Numbered from the stretch's first letter, positions 11,809-21,019 are shown. The stretch: 64,000 bases of DNA from Liopterus haemorrhoidalis (GCA_963971575.1 OZ020611.1:182356535-182420534); one strand, 5' to 3'. Notes: generated by a model not told the origin, from the letters alone. Made by a program: numbers and translations.

Positions 11809-12118
11809 CGGTGCTTCTTAAAGTGGTGGGCCGCGGCCCCCTAGGGGGCCGTGGTGTTCCCACAAGGGGGCCGCGAAGAGCCGCAAATATTACACTTAAT
11901 TATTTTATTATTTAAAAAGAATTAGTAGCTTTAACTTTAATACTACATAAATATTATTCTTCATTATACATAGATTATTGAATGATCTGAGAGTAAAAAA
12001 CTATATGTATGTATATATTTTAACTAATCTTGGTTTCAAAAACAAAAATTAGGGGGGCCGTGGGTTATTGATTTGAGTTGCAGGGGAGCCGCGACATCAA
12101 AAAGTTTAAGAAGTACTG
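11809..12118. mobile_element. 310-bp hAT MITE with perfect 8-bp target duplication
   Basis: CTCTAGAC is found immediately before (11801-11808) and after (12119-12126) the element. The ends are cggtgcttcttaaagtgg and its imperfect complement ..aaagtttaagaagtactg. A GC-rich, near-palindromic block (ggccgcggccccctaggggg) lies just inside the left end, and ggggggccgtggg / gggagccgcgaca blocks inside the right end. It is nested within the Harbinger-like element and interrupts a ggtctatagaccgtgtc repeat. Confidence 0.88.
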
Positions 12119-12197
12119 CTCTAGACGGTCTATAGACCGTGTCACTAGACGGTCTATAGATAAATCGCGTAACATGGTCTACTAGTGTGTACTAGCC

Positions 12198-12756
12198 TTT
12201 ATCGTTCTCGAGATCCCCATGCTTAACAAGTTATTTGGGACACCCTAGTTATTGTAGATTGTCCCGATTTTCGATTGCGACTATCTGTCACTATATTATT
12301 TACTAAAAAAAAAAACAATATTTTATGTCGCAAATGAAATTGACGTAATAATTAATAATGAGTAAAAAAGGTTTTTACAAAAAAAATAAATAAATAAATA
12401 AAAATAAAAAAACATTTGTACAATTATAGCTAATTACTATTTTGCTATACCGTTTTCTGTCCTTATTTATGGATAATCCATTGCCTCTTCCCTTTTATTG
12501 ACAATAGTAACAGTGATAACAATAGGATCTGTAGGTTGATTTTTATTTAATATTTCTTTAAATATATTAAGCAAGCAAAATTTTTCTACGCAGTATTTTA
12601 TTATATAAAGGGCACCTTTCCTTATCTTGTTTAATTTTGTAAGATATACTTATTTTTGTCAGTTGTTGGTTTTTGTTTTGTTTTTTAATTTATCTAATAT
12701 AATAATTTACATGCCAAAACATTGAATTATTTCTCGCTTTTATACAATAAATTGTT
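12198..12756. other. AT-rich interval, nothing recognised
   Basis: Low-complexity A/T sequence between two repeats; no ORF, splice-bounded exon or inverted repeat was identified. Confidence 0.4.
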
Positions 12757-12805
12757 GTGAAGTGTGATTTTACACATTTCAGAAGTTTGTGGGTATTTAA
12801 TAAGT
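12757..12805 (-). repeat. PAL-family 3' end only (solo end)
   Basis: Reads tgtgaagtgtgattttacac..ttgtgggtatttaataagt, the palindrome plus aggtatttaa terminus that closes PAL copies at 13.9, 16.2, 37.8, 42.7, 46.1 and 48.8 kb. The body that should follow is absent. Confidence 0.6.
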
Positions 12806-12847
12806 GAAAGAGACCAAGAGTGCTTGAAGGCATCTAGCCTTCGGAGT

Positions 12848-13129
12848 CAGAGCCGGATCGAGAGTGAGGCGAGCGAGGCACTTGCCTCAGGTGATTAGTG
12901 GTTAGTGGAAAAGGGCGCCAAATTGATGAGAAATAATAATCAATAAGAAGACAAAATAAAGGAAAAACTAACTTTAATACATGTTTTCTGTTTTACGACA
13001 ATTATATGTAGCTTGAATTCTTGAAACAACGTCAAAACCGTCAGCCTAGAGCAGAGCCGGTTTTACCATTAGGCGACTAGGCTCGCCACGGGATGGGGGC
13101 ACGGAAGGCCATGAAATTTGGACTTTTTT
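12848..13129 (+). mobile_element. hAT-like element end, family CAGAGCCGG
   Basis: Starts cagagccggatcgagagtga and continues with a G/C-rich 'gcgaggcacttgcctcagg' palindrome. The same start and inner sequence, inverted, form the right end of the hAT-like element at 45951-47430. A second CAGAGCCGG motif occurs at 13054. No matched right terminus was found, so only an end fragment or a scrambled copy is claimed. Confidence 0.5.
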
Positions 13130-13912
13130 ATATTTATGATGTTACACATAAATATAAAAAAGCTGTAGCCCATATGGTTTAAACTAAAAATTTTAAGTAA
13201 TTCTAAGTAAATGCACATATGTGTGACCGGAATGGTACAACAGTAATTTTTGATCAGATTATGTTTTCCGAAAATAACGCATTTTTTGTGTTTTTTTGTT
13301 GACGATGTACAAAAGGCCAGGCGTAACCTGGTCTAATGGTTAGCTTTTTTGCTTGCTACGCAGCAAACTAGGGTTCGCTCCTGGGTAGAGGAGACAATTT
13401 TATTTTTTGTTTTTTCTCCATTCTTATTTTGTTTAAATTATTTTGTCAAAATTCTAGTTATATTTTGGCAAATGTTGCATTTAATTTTTAAGAGCGTAAA
13501 TTTAATAACCAGGTGGAATTGTTGGAATTATATTTTCATTCTATGTGTGATGTATACGAAACCAGAAGGACGAAGCATATGAATTAAAACAACCAATGGA
13601 AGCCATAGGCGCTATTTTCAAAATCTTAATGAACCTTGCTATAATATATAAAAAAAAAATACTGCACATATTTAGAAACCTAAATAATGGTATTAGGTAT
13701 ACGAATTAAAATTAACAAAAAAATATTTTAACATAAATTTTTTTTTAAAGCTCTTAGGTTAACAGACGATAACTTATTTTAAAAATATCGTTCATATTGC
13801 CGTGATTATTACAAAGCAAAATTTGTCCTACACACTCAGCATGCCGCCTTCACTTATTATATACCTGCGAAACCCTGCAATTTGTGAAAATTCACACTTC
13901 ACATCAATTTTT
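13130..13912 (+). repeat. PAL-family copy A, with internal tRNA-like segment
   Basis: Shares with copy B (15290-16232) the block 'gaccggaatggtacaacag..tttttgatcagatt', then a tRNA-like segment, then 'ttgttttttctccattcttattttg', 'ccaatggaagccataggcgc', 'aatggtattaggtatacgaatta', and the terminus atacctgcgaaaccctgcaa plus the palindrome ttgtgaaaattcacac. The 5' part is missing compared with copies C and E. No protein-coding capacity is seen. Confidence 0.75.
13325..13395 (+). ncRNA. tRNA-like segment inside PAL copy A
   Basis: The sequence has an A-box-like run ggtctaatggttagc and, about 40 bp on, a B-box-like agggttcgctcctgg: the internal RNA polymerase III promoter layout of a tRNA. Matching segments occur at 15728-15815 and, inverted, at 46621-46692. 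The T-arm pairs imperfectly and I could not form a clean acceptor stem, so this looks like a tRNA-derived (SINE-like) or decayed tRNA segment rather than a working tRNA. Confidence 0.5.
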
Positions 13913-14318
13913 TAAAAATGTTTTTTCGTGCGTTAATCTAAGCTTTCATTTACTATCCTACATTAAATACCCCTACCTACCTACCCTATATTAAATATAA
14001 AAAAAAAAATATATTGTGTCAAAAATTCCGAGCTTACTATTCCGGATCACAACAAAGTGTATTTTCAGGGCGCAGAAAAAATGTTTTTGAATATATGGCA
14101 AAAATCAAATAAAATCACTTTTATCACGAAAAAAAAAAAAAAAAAAATATTGCGAAAGTATGCGCATCCTTATTCTTGAGCTACCTGTATTTTGGAGCAT
14201 AATAAAGAAAATAATATTAAAAACTATTTCACTTTCAAGCCGTACAACGTAAGGATGTGTTTAAATCAAAATGGAAGGCGCTTTGAACACTTGTATATAA
14301 AAATACTTTACTTTCAAC

Positions 14319-15044
14319 CAGGGATGGGGAGTCGGAGTCGGGAGTCGAGGAGTCGAAGCTTTTTGGAGGAGTCGGAGTCGGGAGTCGGAAAAAGTTATCG
14401 ACTCCCGACTCTTTGATTAAATTTTTATCAAGGATGAGAACAATCCGAAAATGAAAGCAAAATACAATAGTACCAGAATTTTTTAAAGCACGGAAACAGG
14501 AACATTTTGTTCTCTGTTCATGAACGAAAATGAAATTAAAAATATTCAATACCGGTTTTACACGGTTCCCTTCATGCTTTCCAGTTAAAATTTTAATTAA
14601 TATTATTAGTATTAACAGATTAACTTACACAAATTTTTTTAAAACTAATATATTCGAAAATTTGTATTAAAAATGACTCAGTAGTCAAGATGAAATGAAA
14701 ATGACATTTTATAAAAACAGCTAACCCCAACCCAAGGTATTTAATGTAAGTATAGTCTGTTTCTTTGGTTTAAGCGGAATTATATATAGATATCTACTAA
14801 CTTTTAAGGATTGAATGAGGCTTTGTATCATATTGTTTAACAAGAGCCCACTTTGATCGTTAAAAAGTCGTGATAACTTAAGAAAATAATATTTCCATTT
14901 AGTTCCGCTTAAACTATTGGAATAGACTTTACAATTTACGAGTGAAAGGAGTCGGGGGTTGGGGTCGAATTCGGTTTTCTAAATTACCGACTCCGGAGTC
15001 GAGAGTCGGGAATCGGTAATTTTTGTGTCGACTCCCCATCCCTG
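14319..15044. mobile_element. hAT MITE with perfect 8-bp duplication and gagtcgg minisatellite ends
   Basis: Ends cagggatggggagtcggagt and ..cgactccccatccctg, flanked by CTTTCAAC at 14311-14318 and 15045-15052. Both subterminal regions are built from degenerate ggagtcgg tandem units. Inside it lies a 187-bp TA-flanked MITE (14753-14939). The ORFs across the ends are shadows. Non-autonomous. Confidence 0.88.
14753..14939. mobile_element. TA-flanked MITE, family CAGTCTGTT, short copy
   Basis: Ends tagtctgtttctttggttta and ..taaactattggaatagactt, bounded by TA on both sides. It is a 187-bp relative of the about 408-bp copies at 5581 and 52338, sharing the terminal ~30 bp and the ttccgctt block. 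Nested in the hAT MITE. Confidence 0.72.
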
Positions 15045-15289
15045 CTTTCAACTCGTTATAGAGAATACAGGTTTTCGTAAACCGTAAAAGATAATAAAAA
15101 TGTTTAAATCAAAGTTGTTTCTTTTTAAAAGCCACATCCAGACATATCCAATACAACATACACTCCTACTTAAAAATTTGCTGTGAAGTGTGAATATTTA
15201 ATAAATGTAAGAAGCCAACATAATATGTACTGGATGTCTAGGAATATTTGTTCTATAATAACATCAGAATCAACAGTTTTTTGATAATA

Positions 15290-16232
15290 ATTCAATTTAA
15301 TTTTGGCATGCTTATACAACTCTTTGACCCGCACATAGGAAAAATACTAAAACATCTGAAAACAATATCCCTCTAAAAATATAAACAAATATGTGCTCAT
15401 CGAAAAAAAAAAAATATATTTTTTTAAATTCTGAGTAGGGTATCAAATGAAAACCCTTAGTACGTGGATTAACGATCAAAATTTTATTTTTGCAAAATAA
15501 ATTATTTTGATGCGGTTTTTGCCAAAATTGTGCAAAAAAATTTTTGACCCACACCCTGTATCCCAGATGGTTTAAACTAAAAATCTGAAAAAATTCTAAG
15601 TAATGTACATTGGTGTGAACCGGAATAGTACAACAGGAATTTTTGATCAGATTATGTTTTCGGAAAATAACGCATTTTTTGTGTTTTTAACTAAAATATG
15701 TTAACTATTTAATACGTTGTGTAACATACCAGATCAGTAGCTCTGGTGGCGTGGTTGGATTTGTCGTACGCTTAATAATTTAAGTTAACTTGCAAACTAG
15801 GGTTCGAATCCTGTTGATTTTATTTTTTGTTTTTTTTTTGCATTTTTATTTTGTTTAAATTATTTTGTTAAAATTCTAGTTATATTTGGTAAATGTTGCA
15901 TTTAATTTTTAAAAGCGTAAATTTAATAACCAGTGGAAAGTGTTGAAATTATAATTTAATTCTATGTTTGACGAAATCAAAGGGCGGGACTTATGATGTA
16001 AGCAACCAATGGAAGCCATAGGTGCAATTTTCAAAATCTTAATGAACTTTGCTGTATAAAAAAAAAAATACTGCATATATTTAGAAACTTAAATAATGGT
16101 ATTAGGCATTCGAATTAAAATTCATAAAAAAATATTTTGACATAAAATTTGTTTTGGCATCCCAAATAATCATCGTTCAGTTACTAAATACCTGCAAAAC
16201 CTAGAAATGTGTGAAAATTCACACTTCACATC
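15290..16232 (+). repeat. PAL-family copy B
   Basis: Runs from 'ttttggcatgcttatacaac' through 'gggtatcaaatgaaaaccctt', 'gtgaaccggaatagtacaac', a tRNA-like segment (15728-15815) and 'aatggaagccatagg' to aaatacctgcaaaacc plus palindrome gtgtgaaaattcacac. It aligns along most of its length with copy C (46125-47232, inverted). It lies upstream of the GPCPD1-like exon and is probably within that gene's preceding intron. A short inverted palindrome motif at about 15185 suggests a second, broken PAL end next to it. Confidence 0.75.
15728..15815 (+). ncRNA. tRNA-like segment inside PAL copy B
   Basis: Contains ctctggtggcgtggttggat (A-box-like part) and an exact B box, gggttcgaatcctg. The spacing is longer than in copy A. 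The 3' half (gcaaactagggttcg) is identical to copy A, while the 5' half differs, so the two may represent different stages of decay. Confidence 0.45.
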
Positions 16233-16659
16233 ATTTTTTTCAATTTCAGGAACGTATTTCTCACTATTAGCAATGTGATATTTGATTTGTATTTCATTAC
16301 TATAAATGATTTATTCCTCTTTGATACCTTAAAAATAAAAATCTAAAGTAATTCAAACAATAGGTTGAATCACAACGTATAATAGTACTAGGGGCCTCAG
16401 CCCGACTATGCCGGCCTTCACCCCCTTCATAGAGCCTGTGATTAAGCTTGAGTTTATATCACTGTTACTTTTGGTAGTGATCAGTAGTAAATCTTTCTCA
16501 AAAACTGTGTTCCGTAAACTAATCGGTGACAGATTTTAGATTAGTACGGAATGAATAATCAGTTACGGGTTACTACGATTAACTTGTGGTAAATATTATT
16601 AATAGCACTGCTTACTATTCTGATTACAAACTATAATAGTATAATAAAATAACTGAGAA

Positions 16660-16748
16660 CTACACTCTACAGTGTAGAGTGTAGAAGATATTGAATATTA
16701 CCAGCAATGTCAACTACCAATATCTTTTGTACCGATACCCATCCCTAG
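16660..16748 (-). mobile_element. hAT-like element end just upstream of a coding exon
   Basis: The sequence ..ttttgtaccgatacccatccctag (complement starts ctagggatgggtatcggta) resembles hAT termini and recurs at 54960-54990 (..ccaatacccatccctag). It stops about 28 bp before the splice acceptor at 16776. No partner end or duplication was found. Confidence 0.4.
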
Positions 16749-16776
16749 TTAAAATGTTTTTTTTGTATGTTTTCAG

Positions 16777-17244
16777 GTTTATCATTTAACGGAAGCTCAA
16801 TCAAAAAATCCAAAATTCTTTGATGAAGATTTAGAGGAGCATCAACCTTTCCCAACTCTGCAACAAGTTTTAGAAGTAATTCAAATGGATGTTGGTTTTA
16901 ACATTGAAATAAAATGGGGTACTGAACTAGAGGATGGTACTTTTGAATTGGATTACCCAATCGATGTCAATGTATACATTGATACGATTCTTGATGTTGT
17001 TTTAAAACACGGTGGTCAAAGGCGTATTATATTTTCATGTTTTAACGCTGATGCATGTAGTATACTTAGGATGAAACAGAATAAATATCCTGTGATGTTC
17101 TTGACTCAAGGACAGACGAGAAAATACAAGAATTACAGAGATCCTAGATGTCTGACTATTCAAGCTGGGGTCCAGTTCGGTTTGAGTATGGAACTATTGG
17201 GTTTATGTGTTCACTCAGAGGACATATTGCGGGATAACAGCCAG
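16777..17244 (+). CDS. GPCPD1: GPCPD1-like glycerophosphocholine phosphodiesterase, penultimate exon
   Basis: An internal exon, open throughout in the frame starting at 16777 (VYHLTEAQSKNPKFFDEDLE..) and bounded by a pyrimidine-rich acceptor (ttttcag) and a donor (cag/gtgaga). It encodes the second half of the GDPD catalytic barrel: FPTLQQVLEVI, then NIEIKW (the E-x-K strand that carries a catalytic/metal-site glutamate and a substrate-binding lysine in this family), IIFSCFNADAC and MFLTQGQ. In the known family, GPCPD1 hydrolyses glycerophosphocholine to choline and glycerol-3-phosphate in the cytoplasm. The length and wording fit the vertebrate/insect GPCPD1 subfamily rather than the membrane GDE family. 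The N-terminal starch-binding-like domain and the HRG half of the active site must lie in exons further upstream, which I did not find. No frameshift is present, so the gene appears intact here. Confidence 0.9.
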
Positions 17245-17339
17245 GTGAGATAAATGAATTCCAATATATTCCAATATATCTTGACAAACACGATGCGCAC
17301 AAATATCAACGTATTATAAGGAGTCTCATTATACAGGGT

Positions 17340-18534
17340 GGTTACTATAAGAATTCTGAGGCACGTCCGGTTTCACTGGAAATGATGTCAACTTTTGATC
17401 TAGCATAGGGAATCGATAATTTTATATTTTTTTCCTAAAAGTACATTAAATTAGCTTTACAATGACACCAAAAAGTCATTTTTTTATGTTAACCATTTCA
17501 AAATGGCGACCATTTATTTACAAAATAATAATCAACATAAGTTTTACAAAGTTGAACGTAGCAAGCTTTGAAAACAATAAAAAAAAGAAAGAAAATATCT
17601 CTAAAATAAACTGTTATAACTAGTAAATTTTAATTTTTCAATTAAATGTTTTATAAATAACAAGAGTTTATAATAGTTTATTTTGCTTATTTTTGTTTGA
17701 AAAAAAAGATTGTATTAATTGGTAGTAAGTCGTTATTTGTACCTAATTATGGTTTATGTACGATATACCAACGAAGAGATGACAGATATGGTTCTGATAT
17801 ACGGAGAGTGCCAAAGAAATGCGGTTAGGGCCCAGCGACTCTATCAGGAAAGGTATCCTGATAGAGCTCAGCCGAGAAGGCAGTATTTTGCCAAATTAGT
17901 AAACAAATTAAGCCAGCGAGGTTCTTTCGAAATTCAAAAACGACGTCCAGAAAGAGCAAACCATGTAGAAAATGACGAAGAAAGAATATTGGCTTACGTC
18001 CACTACGATTTTTTCGTTTGGAGGTATTTAAAAGATAGAGTGTATCGGACAACACCAACGACTATAGAAGATTTAGAAGAAAGGGTTAGAAGTGCAATCC
18101 AGGATATCCAAGAGTGTACTCTTATAAGGGCGATGGAAGAGTTTTTATTAAGAATGAAAAAATGTGTGGACAATAATGGTGGTTTGATCGAATATTTGTA
18201 TTTTTTTTTTTTTTTTGTAAAATAATTGTAAAAAGTAATAGTTTTTTTCTAAATAGTTAAATAGTTTATTTTAGAGATATTTTGTTTCTTTTTTTATTGC
18301 TTTCAAAGCTTGCTACGTTCAACTTTGTAAAACTTATTTTGATTATTATTTTGTAAATAAATGGTCGCCATTTTGAAAAGGTTAACATAAAAATATGATT
18401 TTTTGGTGTCATTGTAAAGCTAATTTAATGTACTTTTAGGAAAAAAATATAAAATTATCGATTCCCTATGCTAGATCAAAAGTTGACATCATTTCCGGTG
18501 AAACCGGAAGTGCCTCAGAATTCTTATAGTAACC
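17340..18534 (+). mobile_element. DNA transposon with ~270-bp inverted repeats and an internally deleted transposase gene
   Basis: The left arm (17340 to about 17612) begins ggttactataagaattctga; the right arm (about 18262 to 18534) is its complement, ending ..ttcttatagtaacc. The arms match closely over about 270 bp (shared: cgatcaaaagttgacatc, gctttacaatgacaccaaaa, gtcgccattttgaaa). Outside, the left has tacagggtg while the right has tttagacggg; a 'caccctgtata' motif that would complete a tacagggtg terminus lies only at 18640, so the right edge is rearranged. The single ORF between the arms is at 17749-18225. Confidence 0.8.
17749..18225 (+). CDS. Core-deleted transposase: N-terminal DUF4817-type HTH joined in frame to transposase C-terminus
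   Basis: 158 codons from ATG (MVYVRYTNEEMTDMVLIYGE..) to TAA. Residues about 1-60 (YTNEE..DMVLIYGEC..NAVRAQRLYQERYPDR..) are the N-terminal helix-turn-helix region annotated DUF4817 in many arthropod transposases; residues about 61-85 are the start of the next segment (RPERANHVENDEERILAYVH). Then, without a break, comes the extreme C-terminus (FFVWRYLKDRVYRTTPTTIE..ERVRSAIQDI) that in full-length relatives follows the last catalytic aspartate. The DDE core, some 200 residues, is absent, yet there is no stop or frameshift. Poly-F residues near the end come from a T-run and probably extend the original stop. It may be a non-catalytic DNA-binding derivative; that role is inference. An upstream TTG in frame is not taken as the start. 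Confidence 0.72.
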   Translation: MVYVRYTNEEMTDMVLIYGECQRNAVRAQRLYQERYPDRAQPRRQYFAKLVNKLSQRGSFEIQKRRPERANHVENDEERILAYVHYDFFVWRYLKDRVYRTTPTTIEDLEERVRSAIQDIQECTLIRAMEEFLLRMKKCVDNNGGLIEYLYFFFFFVK

Positions 18535-19609
18535 TTTAGACGGGCCTTTTTGTTTAGTTTAACTTTTGTTCTGAAGATTTTTTGTATCTTTACAAATAAA
18601 GGAGATTTTCGGGGTGCCCCGTTTCAAACAAACACCCTGTATATAAATGAGATGTCACGATTAGCTAATTAATTTTGAATATGATATTAATATACTTTAT
18701 TTGTACTTACTCTATACGTCCCCTCAAAATTCAAGGCCTCCCACATAATGAGATCAAGATCCGTGGACGGTTTAGGATATGATCTCTTGGTTCGCCTAGC
18801 TGGTTGCTATGGATCTTAGGAAGGAGCTAAGGGGGCTTGCAATATAAATCAATATTTTAAGTAACCTATTTTAATTTCGATTACGGGCTTTCTATTTACA
18901 CTAATATATACTTTAACTTAGAAAGTAATGATGAAAGCTAATCAAAAAGATACACATTTACAAACACTAAACCCTGGAGAGACTCTTTAACACCAAACAC
19001 TTATTTGTACTCCACAATCTTCACTAGCATCTCCGAGAAACCATTTGTCTTCCACAAGTTTGACTCTCCACTTCTTTAGCTGCACACTATATTAACGTAA
19101 TTACGGAATTACTTGTTGTTTTTATTCGACCCGATCGAACAGTCTAAAAAATGTGTTTAACCCATGACTATCTAAATTAAACTACCCTAAAACTTGTATT
19201 AACCTCATGACTGTCCAAAACTAAACCGAGAGACTGACAGAGCCTAACTGTATAATGTCACCTCGATTGGCTAACCCTTTTGAACTGTCCATCTTGTATT
19301 ATGTTAAAACTCAAATGACAATTTTATTGGTAATAATTCAGATAAGTATCTCATTAGAAAACAATCCTAAACTAATGTGTATATTAAAGACAAAGATTAA
19401 TTGTTAATTATGTACATATGGTCCGAATACATCAAATATTTATTTGACACTTCTGTGAAGTACTATTGAATTTACGAGTTCCTATTCCATGTTCATGTTA
19501 GGGATTTATAAACATGTCTGGGAACAAAAGATCACCAGATTTCCCGAAGTGAGTGAATGAAGCGAATTATTCACAAAAACAAAGTTTTAAATGGAATACG
19601 CTATACAAA
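18535..19609. other. Intron sequence, no gene recognised
   Basis: 18600-18655 carries ggggtgccccgtttcaaacaaacaccctgtata, a likely terminus of another element of the tacagggtg type. 18715-18845 is locally GC-richer (gatcaagatccgtggacgg, ggttcgcctagctggttgc), but gives no long ORF. Nothing else was recognised. Confidence 0.35.
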
Positions 19610-19960
19610 TGATTTAATACTCCCCTTAGCCCCTAAATAAATTTATTAAAAACAGCGTAGAACAAAAAAGAAATGTTTCTTCATCCGAAACAAATTTTCC
19701 TATATCCATTTTGGATGGAAAGTAAATTATAAGTGTCTCCTCGTAACTCCCCTAATACTAATCCATTTGAAAAAATGCACAGAACAAAAAATTTGTTTTA
19801 TTATTATAAAAAATTTTTGTCATATTAATTTTTGCTATCAAGTCTATCAAGAGAAATATTTCAAAAGTTTAGTTTTAGGGTGTCCCCGTAATTCAACAAA
19901 TATACATCTTATTAAAAAAATTCATAGAACAATTAAGATTTTCCTTCATATATTATAAAT
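19610..19960 (+). repeat. Three diverged direct copies of a ~70-bp unit
   Basis: Units starting near 19619 (ctccccttagcccctaaata), 19748 (ctcccctaatactaatccat) and 19882 (tccccgtaattcaacaaata) each continue with an aaaa..catagaacaaaaaa..-like run. They are about 130 bp apart. A fourth copy lies at 31935-32015 (cccgtaactccccaaatattc ..catagaaccaaaat). Probably part of a decayed interspersed repeat. Confidence 0.55.
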
Positions 19961-20059
19961 AATTATTGTTATGTACAGTTATCTGTGAAGTCAATAATAA
20001 GGGAGATATTTTAAGTTTTTTGTAAACAGTTTTAAACCCGAAACACTGCCTAAGAATGA

Positions 20060-20660
20060 AAATTTTGTGATGCCATGGTAATGTGACCCATGGTAATAAC
20101 CATGGGTAGTCGGTAGGAGATACTTTTCAAATGCTCCTTTGCACTTCCTGACACCAACTCCTTTAACGGGATTCGGACTGGTTAACCTCGTAAAATAGGT
20201 CGAAGCCCGAAATCACGAGACCGCTGCCAGGTGCCTTTCGAGGATGATTCTTAAGGAGCTGGTCATAAGGACTACTCAGTCCGGCAGCTTTGGCTCAAGA
20301 CCGAATGGAAGAATTTGAACGCCATCGCACGGAAAAGTATATACTACGGCAGAGTTACCCAAACTTTTTGAGCCGCAGAGCACCTTTCACGAGAAGATTT
20401 CGTCGTGGAGCACAGTTTGGGAAACTTTGTACTACGGTATGTCCAACTCCACGGTGCTCAAGTCACGTATCTACAAATGCGTCCTTCTCGTGGTGTACCC
20501 GTTAGCCAGTCCGCTCCCAATCCCCTATTGGATGTGGCCAGGTGACTAAAACTTTCGGATATAGAGGAGAGAACCTTGAGAAAAAATCGTGCCAACCCAC
20601 ATCTTGTAGAGAGCAACTTACTGGTGCCACCTTCCTTTCTTCTAGCTTTCCTATTGGGGC
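20060..20660. other. Unassigned GC-richer block with several local hairpins
   Basis: Composition and texture differ from the AT-rich intron around it. It contains short inverted pairs such as cacgagaag / cttctcgtg (20388 and 20482) and cccaaacttt / agtttggga (20356 and 20414), and ccatggtaa / ttaccatgg palindromes at 20072-20105. No long conserved ORF is visible in any frame (the 71-residue frame at 20290 has no recognised domain). It could be a non-autonomous element or a LINE UTR; I could not place it. Confidence 0.35.
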
Positions 20661-20846
20661 GAATAATTTAAACAATTTTCTATCTTCTAAATATTATGCC
20701 TGAGGGCTTAGCTGGCAGCCCCACCACCAGTGCTTTGGAGTCAATGGGCTGATTACTCGTTACTCCGAGATCCAAACTTATTCCCAGTACGTCAGTAAAA
20801 ATTACCCGGACTTATAACTCGTTAACAATCCTACGCAAACGGACAA

Positions 20847-21019
20847 GGTACTGTCAAGTTCCAAAATTCAAAAACCACCATTTTTGAATCACAGTGTACG
20901 CATAATTACGATAAAAACGTTTTTTTCCAACATTTTCCCCATTTTTTTAGCACATAACCTCAAAAATCAACGGCAAAATGATTTTTCATGGTTTTTGAAT
21001 TTTGGAACTTGACAGTACC
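20847..21019. mobile_element. Foldback element with 30-bp perfect inverted ends
   Basis: Starts ggtactgtcaagttccaaaa and ends with its exact complement; the complementarity covers about 30 bp (through attcaaaaacc). The interior (cacataacctcaaaaatcaa) is repeated in inverted form just outside the element at 21050-21075 (tttttttgaggttatgtgcg) and again at 21220 (acataacctaaaaaatcgtt), so this is a cluster of rearranged copies extending to about 21310. Confidence 0.7.

Larger units (their letters stand above)
11187..12197 (+). mobile_element. PIF/Harbinger-like element with MADF remnant, interrupted by a hAT MITE
   Basis: Terminal inverted repeats of about 45 bp: ggctagtacatactagtaga at the left and the complement of ..tctactagtgtgtactagcc at the right, both continuing into a tgttgcgcgatt / aatcgcgtaaca block. 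The flank is TTA (11184-11186) on the left and TTT on the right, compatible with a decayed TTA target duplication as in PIF/Harbinger. The body carries a MADF-type reading frame (11479-11680) and many ggtctatagaccgt palindromes near the right end. A hAT-like MITE (11809-12118) sits inside. No DDE transposase remains. Confidence 0.7.

Noticed and set aside
17719..17748. Upstream TTG start extending the core-deleted transposase
   Set aside because: TTG is not a normal eukaryotic start; the ATG at 17749 directly precedes the conserved YTNEE HTH start.
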